From Mycolicibacterium senegalense (lineage in GTDB: Bacteria; Actinomycetota; Actinomycetes; Mycobacteriales; Mycobacteriaceae), in contig NZ_CP081000.1 of assembly GCF_019645875.1 (NCBI RefSeq), forward strand, positions 186,001-250,000: a DNA stretch of 64,000 nucleotides. Reading direction: 5' to 3'. Positions 8,687 to 17,344 of the stretch are shown here, piece by piece (positions within the stretch are counted from its first letter, which is position 1; each line of letters begins with the position of its first letter). The notes under the pieces were generated by a model. That model searched no databases. It worked only from the letters and a program-made list of their open reading frames with translations, and was not told where the DNA came from. The translations under genes were made by a program, and so were the position numbers.

Positions 8687-10243
8687 ATGTTGCTGACCCG
8701 CTTCATCAAGATGCAGCTCGTTTTGTTCACGGTGCTGACAGCTATCGCTCTGGTCGTGCTGGCGCTGATCTACCTGCGCTTGCCGACCTGGGCCGGCGTC
8801 GGGATGTACCAGTTGAACGCCAACCTCCCGAATTCGGGCGGCTTGTACGCGACGGCCAACGTCACCTACCGCGGAACGACGATCGGCAAGGTCACCTCCG
8901 TGGAGCCCACCGAAAAGGGCGCGCACGTGCAGATGAACATCTACAACCAGTTCCGGGTGCCGCTGGATGCCAGTGCCAACGTGCACTCGGTGTCGGCGGT
9001 CGGTGAGCAGTTCATCGATCTGGTCTCCGAGGGCGGCAGTCAGGGGAAGTACTTCCGCGACGGCGACACCATCGAGAAGGGCACCGTGCCCGCCGAGGTG
9101 GGCCCGTCGCTGGACGCCGCACAGAAGGGCTTGGCGGCGTTGCCGAAGGAGAAGATCGCGGTTCTGCTCGACGAGACGGCTCAGGCCGTCGGTGGCCTCG
9201 GCCCGTCACTGCAGCGTCTGGTCGACTCCACCCAGGCGATCGCCGGCGACTTCAAGGACAACCTCGGTCCGGTCAACGACATCGTCGAGAACTCCGGCCC
9301 GATCATCGACAGCCAGGTGAACTCGGGCGACGCCATCTCGCGGTGGGCCAAGAACCTGAACACGCTGGCGGCCCAGAGCGCCCAGAACGATGCGGCGCTG
9401 CGAGGCGGCATCCAGCAGGCGGCACCGACGGCCGATCAGCTGAACTCGGTGTTCAGTGGTGTGCAGGAGTCTCTGCCGCAGACGCTGGCGAACCTGGAAA
9501 TCGTCATCGACATGCTCAAGCGCTACAACAAGAACGTCGAGCAGGTGCTGGTGGCGTTGCCTCAGGGTGGCGCCGTGGCGCAGACCGCGACGATCTTCGC
9601 GCCCAAGGGCCTGCTGCACTTCGGCCTCGGTATCAACATGCCGCCACCCTGCCTGACCGGCTTCCTGCCGGCCTCGCAGTGGCGCTCGCCCGCGGACACG
9701 TCGCTGGCGCCGTTGCCTGAGGGCTTGTACTGCAAGATCCCGAAGGATGCCCCCAACGCGGTGCGCGGTGCGCGTAACTATCCGTGTGCGGACGTGCCGG
9801 GCAAGCGGGCCGCCTCGCCCGCCGAATGCCGGAGCAACGAGCCGTACCAGCCCCTGGGTACCAACCCGTGGTACGGCGACCCGAACCAGATCCGCAACTG
9901 CCCGGCCCCGGCCGCGCGCTGCGATCAGCCCGTCGATCCGGGCCGGGTCATCCCCGCGCCGTCGGTGAATAATGGGATGAACCCGTTGCCGGCAAGTCAG
10001 CTTCCACCACCTGAATCGACGGCGATGCGCAGCGACCCGCTGACCGCGCCTCGGGGTGGCAATGTGAGTTGTAGTGGACAGCAGCCGAACCCCTGCATCT
10101 ACACTCCGGCAGCAGGTTCGACCGCTACCTATAGCCCGTCCAGTGGCGAGGTGGTCGGTCCCGGCGGTGTGAAGTACTCCGTCACCAACTCGAATAAACC
10201 AGGAGATGACGGATGGAAGGAGATGCTGGCACCAGCCAGCTGA
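8687..10243 (+). CDS. mce1F: Mce1F, MlaD-domain subunit
   Basis: Last of the six Mce subunits, 518 residues. The N-terminal anchor is at about 9-30 and the MCE domain at about 33-115 (NSGGLYATANVTYRGTTIGK, SAVGEQFIDL). A helical region follows, then a C-terminal segment with several cysteines (PPPCLTGF, GLYCKIP, NYPCADVPG, RNCPAPAARC) that could form disulfides outside the membrane. The last 31 bases overlap the start of the next gene in another frame, an unusually long overlap for this operon. Confidence 0.95.
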   Translation: MLLTRFIKMQLVLFTVLTAIALVVLALIYLRLPTWAGVGMYQLNANLPNSGGLYATANVTYRGTTIGKVTSVEPTEKGAHVQMNIYNQFRVPLDASANVHSVSAVGEQFIDLVSEGGSQGKYFRDGDTIEKGTVPAEVGPSLDAAQKGLAALPKEKIAVLLDETAQAVGGLGPSLQRLVDSTQAIAGDFKDNLGPVNDIVENSGPIIDSQVNSGDAISRWAKNLNTLAAQSAQNDAALRGGIQQAAPTADQLNSVFSGVQESLPQTLANLEIVIDMLKRYNKNVEQVLVALPQGGAVAQTATIFAPKGLLHFGLGINMPPPCLTGFLPASQWRSPADTSLAPLPEGLYCKIPKDAPNAVRGARNYPCADVPGKRAASPAECRSNEPYQPLGTNPWYGDPNQIRNCPAPAARCDQPVDPGRVIPAPSVNNGMNPLPASQLPPPESTAMRSDPLTAPRGGNVSCSGQQPNPCIYTPAAGSTATYSPSSGEVVGPGGVKYSVTNSNKPGDDGWKEMLAPAS

Positions 10244-10866
10244 ACCTCGCCGACCAGCAGGACCCTCACACCACCGAACCGCAAGCGGAGGCTGTCACCG
10301 AGATCGCTGAGCCGATCTCGGTCTCAGACGCCGGGGATGCCCCTCAAGAGTCCGAGTCGCGGCCGTCTCGGCTGGGACGTGCCTGGATGGCGGCGATCCT
10401 GGCGGGGTTGGTCGTCCTGGCGGCCGCCGTCGGTGTCGGCGGCTACCTGGCGCTGCGGGCTCATCAGGACAGCGAACGAATCGCCAGCGACGAGGCCGAG
10501 GCCCTGGCCGCGGCGAAGGACTGCGTGACCGCCACCCAGGCGCCTGATACGCAGGCGATGATCGCCGCCCAGACCAAGATCATCGAATGTTCGACCGGTG
10601 ACTTCGGGGCGCAGGCCGGCCTCTACAGCGGCATGCTGCTCGATGCCTATCAGGCTGCCAATGTGCAGGTGAAGGTTTCGGATATGCGGGCCGCGGTGGA
10701 GAAGCACAACGACGACGGCTCGATGGATCTGCTGGTCGCGGTGCGCGTGCTGGTCACCAACACCGAGAAGTCCGACGAAGAGCAGGGCTACCGGTTGCGG
10801 GTGAAGATGGCCCGCGCCGAGGACGGCAACTACAAGGTCGCGCGGCTCGACCAGGTCACGTCGTGA
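10213..10866 (+). CDS. mam1A: Mce-associated membrane protein Mam1A (Rv0175 type)
   Basis: 217 residues. An acidic cytoplasmic N-terminus (residues 1-55, rich in Glu, Asp and Pro) precedes one transmembrane helix at about 58-82 and an extracytoplasmic domain of about 130 residues. That architecture is shared by the Mam proteins, whose external domain has a SnoaL/NTF2-like fold in family predictions. Position and size match M. tuberculosis Rv0175 (about 213 residues). Mam proteins are thought to stabilise the Mce complex. The start lies inside the 3' end of mce1F; the stop overlaps the next GTG start by four bases. Confidence 0.9.
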   Translation: MEGDAGTSQLNLADQQDPHTTEPQAEAVTEIAEPISVSDAGDAPQESESRPSRLGRAWMAAILAGLVVLAAAVGVGGYLALRAHQDSERIASDEAEALAAAKDCVTATQAPDTQAMIAAQTKIIECSTGDFGAQAGLYSGMLLDAYQAANVQVKVSDMRAAVEKHNDDGSMDLLVAVRVLVTNTEKSDEEQGYRLRVKMARAEDGNYKVARLDQVTS

Positions 10867-11834
10867 CCGCTGTGTTGGACAACGCCGACCCGGCCGCCGC
10901 CGCGGAGGCGAGCCCGGCGCGGCTGGCGTCGTGGTCGGCGCGGGCCGGGGCGTTCGCCATCGACGTGTTGGCCCCCGCCGGATTCATCGTGACGGCGACA
11001 CTGGTCGCCCAAGGCACGGCGCTGGGCAAGTGGCTGTGGTGGGCGGTGTACGCGGGCGGGCTGGTTCTGCTGGTCGCCGTCGCAGGTGTGAATCGCATTC
11101 TGTTGCCGGTGCTCACGGGGTGGAGCCCGGGACGCTCGGTGTTCGGAATCCGGGTGGTATCGCCGGCCGGTGACGCCGGTCTGGGGCGGCTGCTGCTGCG
11201 TGACCTGGCCCATCTGCTGGACACCGCGGCACTGTTTCTGGGTTGGCTGTGGCCGCTGTGGGATTCACGCAGGAGGACCTTCGCCGATCTGTTGACCAGG
11301 ACCGAGGTCCGTCGCGTCGACCGGCCGGAGTCCGACGTCCGGCGTCGCGCCGCAGCGTTGTTGCTGACGCTCGCGCTGCTCAGCGCAATCGCGGCGGGGC
11401 TGGGATATCTGCTGGTGTACAAGCAGGACCGGGCAGTGGACGAGGCCCGCGCGCAGATCGCCGAGCAGGGTCCCAGGATCGTCGAGCAGATGCTGAGTTA
11501 CGGGGCGGATTCCGTCGACGCGGATTTCGCCAAGGCGCAGTCGCTCACCACCGACAACTACCGGCAGCAACTGGTCGCCCAGCAGGACGCGGTGCGCAAG
11601 GCCGGGCCGACCACGAACGACTACTCGGCGGTGAGCAGTGCGGTACTGCCGGGCGCGACCGCGGACGCGGCCACGATGCTGGTGGCGCTGCAGGGCCAGC
11701 GCGGTACCAATCCGCAGGAGCTGAAGTTCATCACCGCCACGGTGCGGGTGGAGTTCCTGAAGTCAGACGGCCATTGGCTCGTCGACAACCTCACGGTGCT
11801 CAAACGGCCGGTGCTGAACGGGGGCGGACAGTGA
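10863..11834 (+). CDS. mam1B: Mce-associated protein Mam1B, RDD-domain membrane protein (Rv0176 type)
   Basis: 323 residues. The N-terminal half is an RDD-type membrane domain with about three helices (residues 25-45, 55-80, 110-135; note WSPGRSVFGIRVVSP and WDSRRRTFADLLTRT, typical RDD motifs). A further helix at about 160-180 leads into a Mam-type external domain containing SADVDFAKAQSL-like and DGHWLVDNL segments. This fusion of an RDD module to a Mam domain is the architecture of Rv0176. The GTG start overlaps the mam1A stop; the stop overlaps mam1C (GTGA). Confidence 0.88.
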   Translation: MTAVLDNADPAAAAEASPARLASWSARAGAFAIDVLAPAGFIVTATLVAQGTALGKWLWWAVYAGGLVLLVAVAGVNRILLPVLTGWSPGRSVFGIRVVSPAGDAGLGRLLLRDLAHLLDTAALFLGWLWPLWDSRRRTFADLLTRTEVRRVDRPESDVRRRAAALLLTLALLSAIAAGLGYLLVYKQDRAVDEARAQIAEQGPRIVEQMLSYGADSVDADFAKAQSLTTDNYRQQLVAQQDAVRKAGPTTNDYSAVSSAVLPGATADAATMLVALQGQRGTNPQELKFITATVRVEFLKSDGHWLVDNLTVLKRPVLNGGGQ

Positions 11835-12391
11835 GCCCGCGTCGCCGAATCGAACCCGACGAGCGCGACTACTTCGCCGTCGAGCCCAAGGAGCCCAAGG
11901 AACCGATCCGGTGGGGCCTGCCCATCGTCGGGATGATCTCGGCGCTGGTCATCACCGCGGCGCTGGTGGGCAGCACGCTGATCCTGATCCGGCACGAATC
12001 GGATCGTCGCGCCGAGATCAAGACCGCCGGTGCGCTGGACTACGTGCGCGAGTTCATGACGGTGTACACGACGCTGGATCCGTTCCACGCCAACGACTAT
12101 GCCGACCGCATCGCCTCCCAGGCCACCGGCGATTTCCGAAAGATGTTCCAGGAGAAGCAGAACGAGATCGTCGTTCAGGTGGCCCGGGCCGAACCGACCG
12201 AGGGGTCGGTGCTCGACGCCGGTATCCAGCGGTGGAATGACAACGGGAGTGCCGACGTTCTGGTCGCCACGAAGGTGAGCACTCGAACCCCTGACGGGAA
12301 GTCCGTGATCGAAAGCGGCAGCCGTTGGATTGCGACGACGATCTGGGAAGGACAGCAGTGGAAGATCAGCCAGCTGATTCAGGTGATCTGA
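11831..12391 (+). CDS. mam1C: Mce-associated membrane protein Mam1C (Rv0177 type)
   Basis: 186 residues from the GTG that overlaps the mam1B stop; longer upstream readings lie inside mam1B. It has a basic/acidic N-terminus (SPRRRIEPDERDYFAVEPKE), one transmembrane helix at about 36-60, and an external Mam domain of about 125 residues ending ...QQWKISQLIQVI. Size and position match M. tuberculosis Rv0177 (about 184 residues). No enzymatic motif is seen, so a structural or assembly role in the Mce1 complex is inferred from the family. Confidence 0.88.
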   Translation: MSPRRRIEPDERDYFAVEPKEPKEPIRWGLPIVGMISALVITAALVGSTLILIRHESDRRAEIKTAGALDYVREFMTVYTTLDPFHANDYADRIASQATGDFRKMFQEKQNEIVVQVARAEPTEGSVLDAGIQRWNDNGSADVLVATKVSTRTPDGKSVIESGSRWIATTIWEGQQWKISQLIQVI

Positions 12392-13293
12392 CCACCGGCG
12401 AGCCTGAGAAGGCGCGCCGTAGGCTGCGTTTCGGGCGGCGCCGCCGTGGCGAGACGGAGGTTGAGACTGCGGTTGAGGCGCCCACGTCGGCTGATGTCGA
12501 GCCGCCGGCCGACGCGGAATCCGAGGAATCCGACGCGCCCGATGCCACCGCGGAACGGCGGACCCCGACGGGCAAGTCTGGGCGCAAGTCCGTCGTGGAG
12601 CCTGAACCGGATGTCGAGGCAGAGGCCGAAGTGACGGCCGAACCTGAGCCGGAACCGACGGCAGAACCGGAGCCGGAGGCCGAGGCCGACGCTGAGGTTG
12701 ATGCTGACCCGGACGCTGACACCGATGAGACGGCTGAGGATACGCCCGCCGAAGACGTGGTGTTGGTTCCGCACCGTGAGGCCGGTAAGCGGCTGACGTA
12801 TTTCACCGCGGGTGCAGCGGCCGTGTTCGTCGCGGCGGCGGCGTTCGGCGGCGCGATGCTGCAGCCGTACCTGGCGGATCGGGCGCTGGTGGCGACCAAA
12901 CTGCAAGTGGCACGGACTTCGGCCGATGCGATCACCACGCTGTGGACCTACAACCCGGACAACATCGAAACCCTGCCGGATCGGGCCGAGAAGTATTTGT
13001 CGGGCGACTTCGCGAACCAGTACCGAAAGTTGATCGATTCCCTCGTCCCGACCAACAAGCAGGCACAGGTCACCAACAACACCGAGGTGATGGGCACTGC
13101 GGTGGAGACCATCGGCCGTGATGAGGCCACCGCGATCGTGTACACCAATACGGTGTCGACGAGCCCGGTGACCAAGAACGTTCCGTCACTGCGCTACATG
13201 TCGTATCGGTTGATATTGCAGCGCACTGACGGGGATTGGCGGATCACCCAGATGCCGGCATTGACCCAATTGGACTTGTCGCCGCAGCTGTAG
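12358..13293 (+). CDS. mam1D: Mce-associated protein Mam1D with acidic linker (Rv0178 type)
   Basis: 311 residues from the GTG at 12358, which sits inside the 3' end of mam1C (34-base overlap); an in-frame ATG-like start further up (12325) is possible but lies deeper in mam1C. The first about 145 residues are low-complexity and strongly acidic (Glu, Asp, Pro and Ala repeats such as EPEPEPTAEPEPEAEADAE). A transmembrane helix follows at about 150-172, then a Mam external domain. M. tuberculosis Rv0178 is shorter (about 244 residues), so the acidic cytoplasmic tail looks expanded here. This is the last gene of the mce1 operon. Confidence 0.87.
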   Translation: MEDQPADSGDLTTGEPEKARRRLRFGRRRRGETEVETAVEAPTSADVEPPADAESEESDAPDATAERRTPTGKSGRKSVVEPEPDVEAEAEVTAEPEPEPTAEPEPEAEADAEVDADPDADTDETAEDTPAEDVVLVPHREAGKRLTYFTAGAAAVFVAAAAFGGAMLQPYLADRALVATKLQVARTSADAITTLWTYNPDNIETLPDRAEKYLSGDFANQYRKLIDSLVPTNKQAQVTNNTEVMGTAVETIGRDEATAIVYTNTVSTSPVTKNVPSLRYMSYRLILQRTDGDWRITQMPALTQLDLSPQL

Positions 13294-13309
13294 CGGCCAG
13301 GATGTAGCT

Positions 13310-14008
13310 ATGGCCATCGCCTCGCCGGTAACGGAGCGGTCGACCGTTGTGGCGCTGCTGTTGTTGACTGGCGCCACCGGAATCGTCGACGCCGTCAGTG
13401 TGCTGGTGCTGGGTCATGTGTTCGTCGCCAATATGACCGGCAACGTGATCTTCCTGGGCTTCTGGTTTGTGCCGCACTCAGGGGTTGACGTGACCGGCGC
13501 CCTGGTGGCGTTCATCGGGTTTGTGCTGGGCACCGTGGTGGGCGGCCGGCTTCGTCGACATCTCGACAGTCATGTCCGCACTTGGCTGACCACTGCCTTG
13601 GGTCTGGAAGTCGTTCTGCTGACCGTGCTTTCGATTCTGGCCGGCACCGGTGTGCTGGACTATCACGACAATCGCAAGTTCATCCTGATCGTGCTGGCAA
13701 TGACTTTCGGGATCCAGAATGCGACGGCGCGTCAGTTCGGCATCCAGGAGTTGAGCACGACGGTGCTGACCCAGACGATCGTCGGTCTGGGTTTCGACAG
13801 CCGGCTGGCGGGCGGCACCGGGGACCGTGAGAAGTTGCGTTACGGCGTGGTGGCGACGATGTGCGGCGGCGCGATTCTGGGGGCCACGCTGTCTCAGTTC
13901 ACCGTCGCACCGGTGATCGCCCTGGCGGCAGTGGTGGTGGCGATCAGTGCGTTGATCTTCAAGTTCGGGCCGGCGTCTGAGCCGGCGTCGCCGCAGGACG
14001 TGCGCTGA
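13310..14008 (+). CDS. YoaK-family (DUF1275) membrane protein
   Basis: 232 residues with about six hydrophobic segments (TM centres near residues 20, 50, 70, 105, 130 and 205). The N-terminal segment GATGIVDAVSVLVLGHVFVA followed by NMTGNVIFLG is the hallmark of DUF1275/YoaK proteins, which are inner-membrane proteins of unknown function. The ATG is 16 bases after the mam1D stop, so it may be read from the mce1 transcript, but no Mce link is known. Its last 50 bases overlap the 3' end of the convergent gene. Confidence 0.85.
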   Translation: MAIASPVTERSTVVALLLLTGATGIVDAVSVLVLGHVFVANMTGNVIFLGFWFVPHSGVDVTGALVAFIGFVLGTVVGGRLRRHLDSHVRTWLTTALGLEVVLLTVLSILAGTGVLDYHDNRKFILIVLAMTFGIQNATARQFGIQELSTTVLTQTIVGLGFDSRLAGGTGDREKLRYGVVATMCGGAILGATLSQFTVAPVIALAAVVVAISALIFKFGPASEPASPQDVR

Positions 14009-14708
14009 TCCAGCTCTCGCACTCGCTCGCCGCGTCTCGCAGTGCGCTGACCTCCCCGAAGTACGCGGCCACCGCGCCGACACCGGGCAGCATCCCGAGG
14101 TAGCGGTAAACCTTTTGTGGGTGAGGTCTTTTCGCGATCTCCTCGCCGGTAGCCCGCACGCTGCCGGCGAAGCTCCAGAGTTTTTCCGGCAGCGATTGCG
14201 GCGGACTCTCCGGGCCGCCGGCGGGGCTGTGGGCGAGGCGACGGTCGCACAGGATCGCGCTGAGCATCCGTACCTGCTCGTCGCGATCGGTGACACCATC
14301 CTCGCGAGCCACGGCGCACAACACGATTGCCTGGTTGGAGAACCCGAGGATGTCCTGGAGCGGAAGCCGGTTGGCGATGACCCCGAACGCACCGGGGAAT
14401 GCCACGGGAATGGTGGTCACTGCCCCCGCACGGTGCACCCACCACCTCACGTGCCCCTGTTGGTCCATCTCGGCCCAGGCCTTGGTGCCCGGCAGCTCAG
14501 CGAAATTGAGCAATGCCGCCGCGACATCGAGGGACTTGCCGACCGCGCCCTGGCCGGGCTCCTCTCGATGGGTGCGCCGCCTCAGCCCGAGCGGGTCGAA
14601 TCGAGTGAACACATCGAGGGCAGGGTTGATCACGGCCACCACGTGATCGAGTGCTCCGGCAACGTCGGCGTCCGAGAGGCGAGTGAAAGGCAACAGGTTG
14701 ATCCCCAC
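13959..14708 (-). CDS. Conserved hypothetical protein, possibly EcsC-like
   Basis: 249 residues from a GTG at 14708 (reading VGINLLPF...); the frame stays open upstream but that part overlaps the divergent HNH gene. No signal peptide is present; two moderately hydrophobic stretches occur near 95-125. The segment AIVLCAVAREDGVTDRDEQV resembles the helical core of EcsC-family proteins (regulators of ABC transporters in Bacillus), but the resemblance is weak and I cannot assign a function. The last 50 bases overlap the 3' end of the convergent DUF1275 gene, leaving no room for a separate terminator. Confidence 0.65.
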   Translation of the reverse strand: MGINLLPFTRLSDADVAGALDHVVAVINPALDVFTRFDPLGLRRRTHREEPGQGAVGKSLDVAAALLNFAELPGTKAWAEMDQQGHVRWWVHRAGAVTTIPVAFPGAFGVIANRLPLQDILGFSNQAIVLCAVAREDGVTDRDEQVRMLSAILCDRRLAHSPAGGPESPPQSLPEKLWSFAGSVRATGEEIAKRPHPQKVYRYLGMLPGVGAVAAYFGEVSALRDAASECESWISARPAATPAQTPART

Positions 14709-14787
14709 GCCAGCTATCTTGCCGGATGGCTGCGGCGGTCGCCGTTCGCTACACGAACTTGTCAGACCCCTTTGGGATGATCGTGGT

Positions 14788-16035
14788 ATGTCTTCGGACG
14801 CATCTTCATCCGCCGCCGGCGAAGCGCCTGTGCAGCGGGTGGAGGTGCTGTTCGGCGAGTTGTCGCAGCTGTGCGGGCAGCGCAACGCGATCGACGGCCG
14901 GATCGTGGAGATCATCGCTGAGCTGGAGCGCGACGAGCTGTGCGGCGCCACCGGCGCCCGCTCGATCACCGCATTGGTGGCCTGGAAAACCGGGGTCACA
15001 CCGCGCCGCGCCGAGACCCTGGTTGCGGTGGCCCGCCGCCTGGAGGAGTTTCCCTGCTGCGCCGACGGCCTGCGTGAAGGCCGGCTCTCGCTCGATCAAG
15101 TGGGCGTGATTGCGGAGAAAGCCGCCGACGGTTCCGATGAGCATTATGCGGAGTTGGCCACCGTCGCCACCGTCAGGCAGTTGCGCACCGCGGTCAAGCT
15201 CGAGCCACGCCCTGAACCTGAGCCGAAACCCGAACCGCAGCGGTCCTTCACCCGGGTCGAGGGTGACGGGCACACCACCTACCGGATCATTCTGCCGCGT
15301 CTGGACGCCGCCAAGTTCGACGCCGCATTGCAGGCCCATCACGACGGGCTGGTCGCCGAGTGGAAACGTGATCACGACACCGATGGGGACGACGAGGGCG
15401 CACCGCCGTTCCCCGACCGTGTGGATGCGTTCGTGAGCCTGGTCGAGGCGGGCTGGGACACCGAGGTCGCGCGTCGACCGCACGGTCAACACACCACTGT
15501 CGCAATGCATTTGAATGTCGCCGACCGCGTCGCCGCCCTGCACCTGGGTCCGGTGTTGTCTGATGAGGAACGCCAGTACTTGTTGTGCGACGCCACCTGT
15601 GAGGTGTGGTTGGAACGCCAGGGCCAGCCGATCGGTGTCGGCCGTAGCACTCGCACCATCAGTCGCCGGTTGCGTCGGGCTTTGGAGCACCGTGACCGCT
15701 GCTGTGTGGTCCCCGGCTGCGGAGCCACCCGCGGCCTGCATGCCCACCACATAATCCACTGGGAGGACGGCGGGCCCACCGACCTGGACAACTTGGTGCT
15801 GGTCTGCCCCTATCATCACCGTCTGCACCACCGGGGCGGCATCACGATCACCGGGCCCGCACGCCGCTTGGTCGTCACCGACAGCTCCGGGAATCAGCTA
15901 CACGGCGGGTCTTTGGCCTGCCCACCGACCACGCCACCCCCCGATGTGCCACCGTGTCCCGGCCCCACCGGCGAACGCGCCGACTGGTGGTGGTACCAAC
16001 CGTTCCAACCTCAACCACCGCCGAAAGCCGCATAG
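14788..16035 (+). CDS. DUF222 / HNH endonuclease (13E12 repeat family)
   Basis: 415 residues from ATG 14788. The N-terminal DUF222 helical domain occupies about residues 25-330 (RSITALVAWKTGVTPRRAE, a typical stretch). The HNH nuclease finger is at about 300-360: CCVVPGCGATRGLHAHHI, then HWEDGGPTDLDNLVLVC and YHHRLHH, giving the paired Cys and His-Asn-His residues needed for metal binding and catalysis. A Glu/Pro/Lys linker (PRPEPEPKPEPQ) lies near residue 145. The family is multi-copy in mycobacteria and its physiological target is unknown. The C-terminus is Pro-rich. Confidence 0.9.
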   Translation: MSSDASSSAAGEAPVQRVEVLFGELSQLCGQRNAIDGRIVEIIAELERDELCGATGARSITALVAWKTGVTPRRAETLVAVARRLEEFPCCADGLREGRLSLDQVGVIAEKAADGSDEHYAELATVATVRQLRTAVKLEPRPEPEPKPEPQRSFTRVEGDGHTTYRIILPRLDAAKFDAALQAHHDGLVAEWKRDHDTDGDDEGAPPFPDRVDAFVSLVEAGWDTEVARRPHGQHTTVAMHLNVADRVAALHLGPVLSDEERQYLLCDATCEVWLERQGQPIGVGRSTRTISRRLRRALEHRDRCCVVPGCGATRGLHAHHIIHWEDGGPTDLDNLVLVCPYHHRLHHRGGITITGPARRLVVTDSSGNQLHGGSLACPPTTPPPDVPPCPGPTGERADWWWYQPFQPQPPPKAA

Positions 16036-16084
16036 GCCAGGGTGATACGACATGCGTCAGGCGTAACCGTCCACCCATGTACCG

Positions 16085-16996
16085 GTGTCATCGGTGCGGA
16101 TGACGAGAGTGCCCCCTGGCACCGACATGAGGGCGGCGGGCCGCGACACGGCCGAAATTCTGCCAGTTCGCACCGGTAGCCTGGCTGATATGCCCAATGC
16201 TGCCGACCGGGCCGACGTCTTCGTCAAACGTCGTGCGTCGGCGCCGGCAGGGTTCTTCGCCGCGGAGGCGGCCGGACTGAACTGGCTGGCGGTGGCGGGC
16301 GGCGTGCCGTGTGTTCCGGTAATCGGTTACAACGCAAGCTCATTGACACTGCAGCGGTTGTACCCTACGGCGCCGTCGGTGCAGGCGGCACGCGACTTCG
16401 GCGCGCGACTGGCCCATACCCACGATGCTGGGGCGTCGGCCTATGGAGCTGGGCCGGACGGGTATGACGGGGACGGATTCTTCGGTCCGATGTCGCAGCC
16501 ACTGCCGATGTCGTTGGCCGGCAATGATTCTTGGGGCACCTTCTATGCCGACGCCCGGTTGATGCCGATGGCGGAGCTGGCCGCACCAAGGCTCGGCGTT
16601 GAGACCCAGGACGCCGTCGCGGAGGTGGCCGATCTGTGCCGCACAGGTGTCTTCGATGACCACGACGGGCCGGCCAGGCTGCACGGCGACCTCTGGAGCG
16701 GCAACGTGATATGGACGGCCGACGGTGCGGTCCTCATCGACCCCGCCGCACATGGTGGGCATCGCGAGACAGATCTGGCGATGCTGGCCCTGTTCGGCTT
16801 TCCGTTCCTCGACGAGGTGTTGGCCGCGTACCAGGCTGTGCGCCCGCTGCGTGACGGATGGCGCGATCGGGTCGACCTGCATCAGCTCTATCCGCTGCTG
16901 GCTCACGTTGTGCTGTTCGGTGGCGGCTATGTGGGTCAGGTCGATGCGGCGGCCCGACGGGTCCTGGCTGCCTCCAGCAAATTACGGATCCAGTAG
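16085..16996 (+). CDS. Fructosamine/ketosamine-3-kinase family protein
   Basis: 303 residues. The family removes sugar adducts from glycated proteins or small molecules by phosphorylating the ketosamine. Visible kinase landmarks: DVFVKRR (ATP-binding lysine) near residue 45, ARLHGDLWSGNV (catalytic-loop Asp) near 200, and IDPAAHGGHRETDLAM (Mg-binding Asp) near 220; YPLLAHVVLFGGGYV matches the C-terminal helix of E. coli YniA. The GTG start gives a full N-lobe comparable with YniA; ATG codons at 16100, 16127 and 16190 are alternatives. The N-lobe strand before the lysine is poorly conserved, so the start remains uncertain. Confidence 0.82.
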   Translation: MSSVRMTRVPPGTDMRAAGRDTAEILPVRTGSLADMPNAADRADVFVKRRASAPAGFFAAEAAGLNWLAVAGGVPCVPVIGYNASSLTLQRLYPTAPSVQAARDFGARLAHTHDAGASAYGAGPDGYDGDGFFGPMSQPLPMSLAGNDSWGTFYADARLMPMAELAAPRLGVETQDAVAEVADLCRTGVFDDHDGPARLHGDLWSGNVIWTADGAVLIDPAAHGGHRETDLAMLALFGFPFLDEVLAAYQAVRPLRDGWRDRVDLHQLYPLLAHVVLFGGGYVGQVDAAARRVLAASSKLRIQ

Positions 16997-17344
16997 TTCG
17001 AACCGTTAATTGGGCATTGTTCGCGGCGACCGGCGCAGGTTGGCGCGATTTCTTCCGCGCGCGGAATCGGTTGACAGATCACCGGCGGTTTGACAACCGC
17101 AAGGTCGGGGCGGGCGGCGGACGGCAACATCGCATCCCGCGCTGCGCAACACGCGTCACAATTGCCTGTCGCTGGCGTCAATATAGTTAAGCCCAGCGCA
17201 GTGCTGATTGAGCCTGTCGTCACTAGTTTGCGACAAATTGCGAAGGCGAATAGTGAAATCTTTCCAGCAATGCAGTGATGGACATCACATTAGTGCTACG
17301 TTGCCTGAGATCAACCTGAGAAAGTGGCCGAAAGGACTGGTCAG
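16997..17344. other. 348-base gap without a gene
   Basis: This stretch is more AT-rich than its surroundings and contains no open frame with coding-like third positions on either strand. A possible -10 (TATAGT, 17182-17187) with a poorly spaced TTGCCT 14 bases upstream is the best promoter-like match. A purine-rich AAAGG about ten bases before ATG 17345 could serve as ribosome-binding site. It is most simply the long 5' leader of the exported PE-PPE-like gene; nothing else can be supported. Confidence 0.45.

Noticed and set aside
14788-16035. HNH gene as part of a phage or restriction system
   Set aside because: The DUF222-HNH architecture is the dispersed 13E12 family of actinobacteria; no methylase, terminase or phage neighbours are present.
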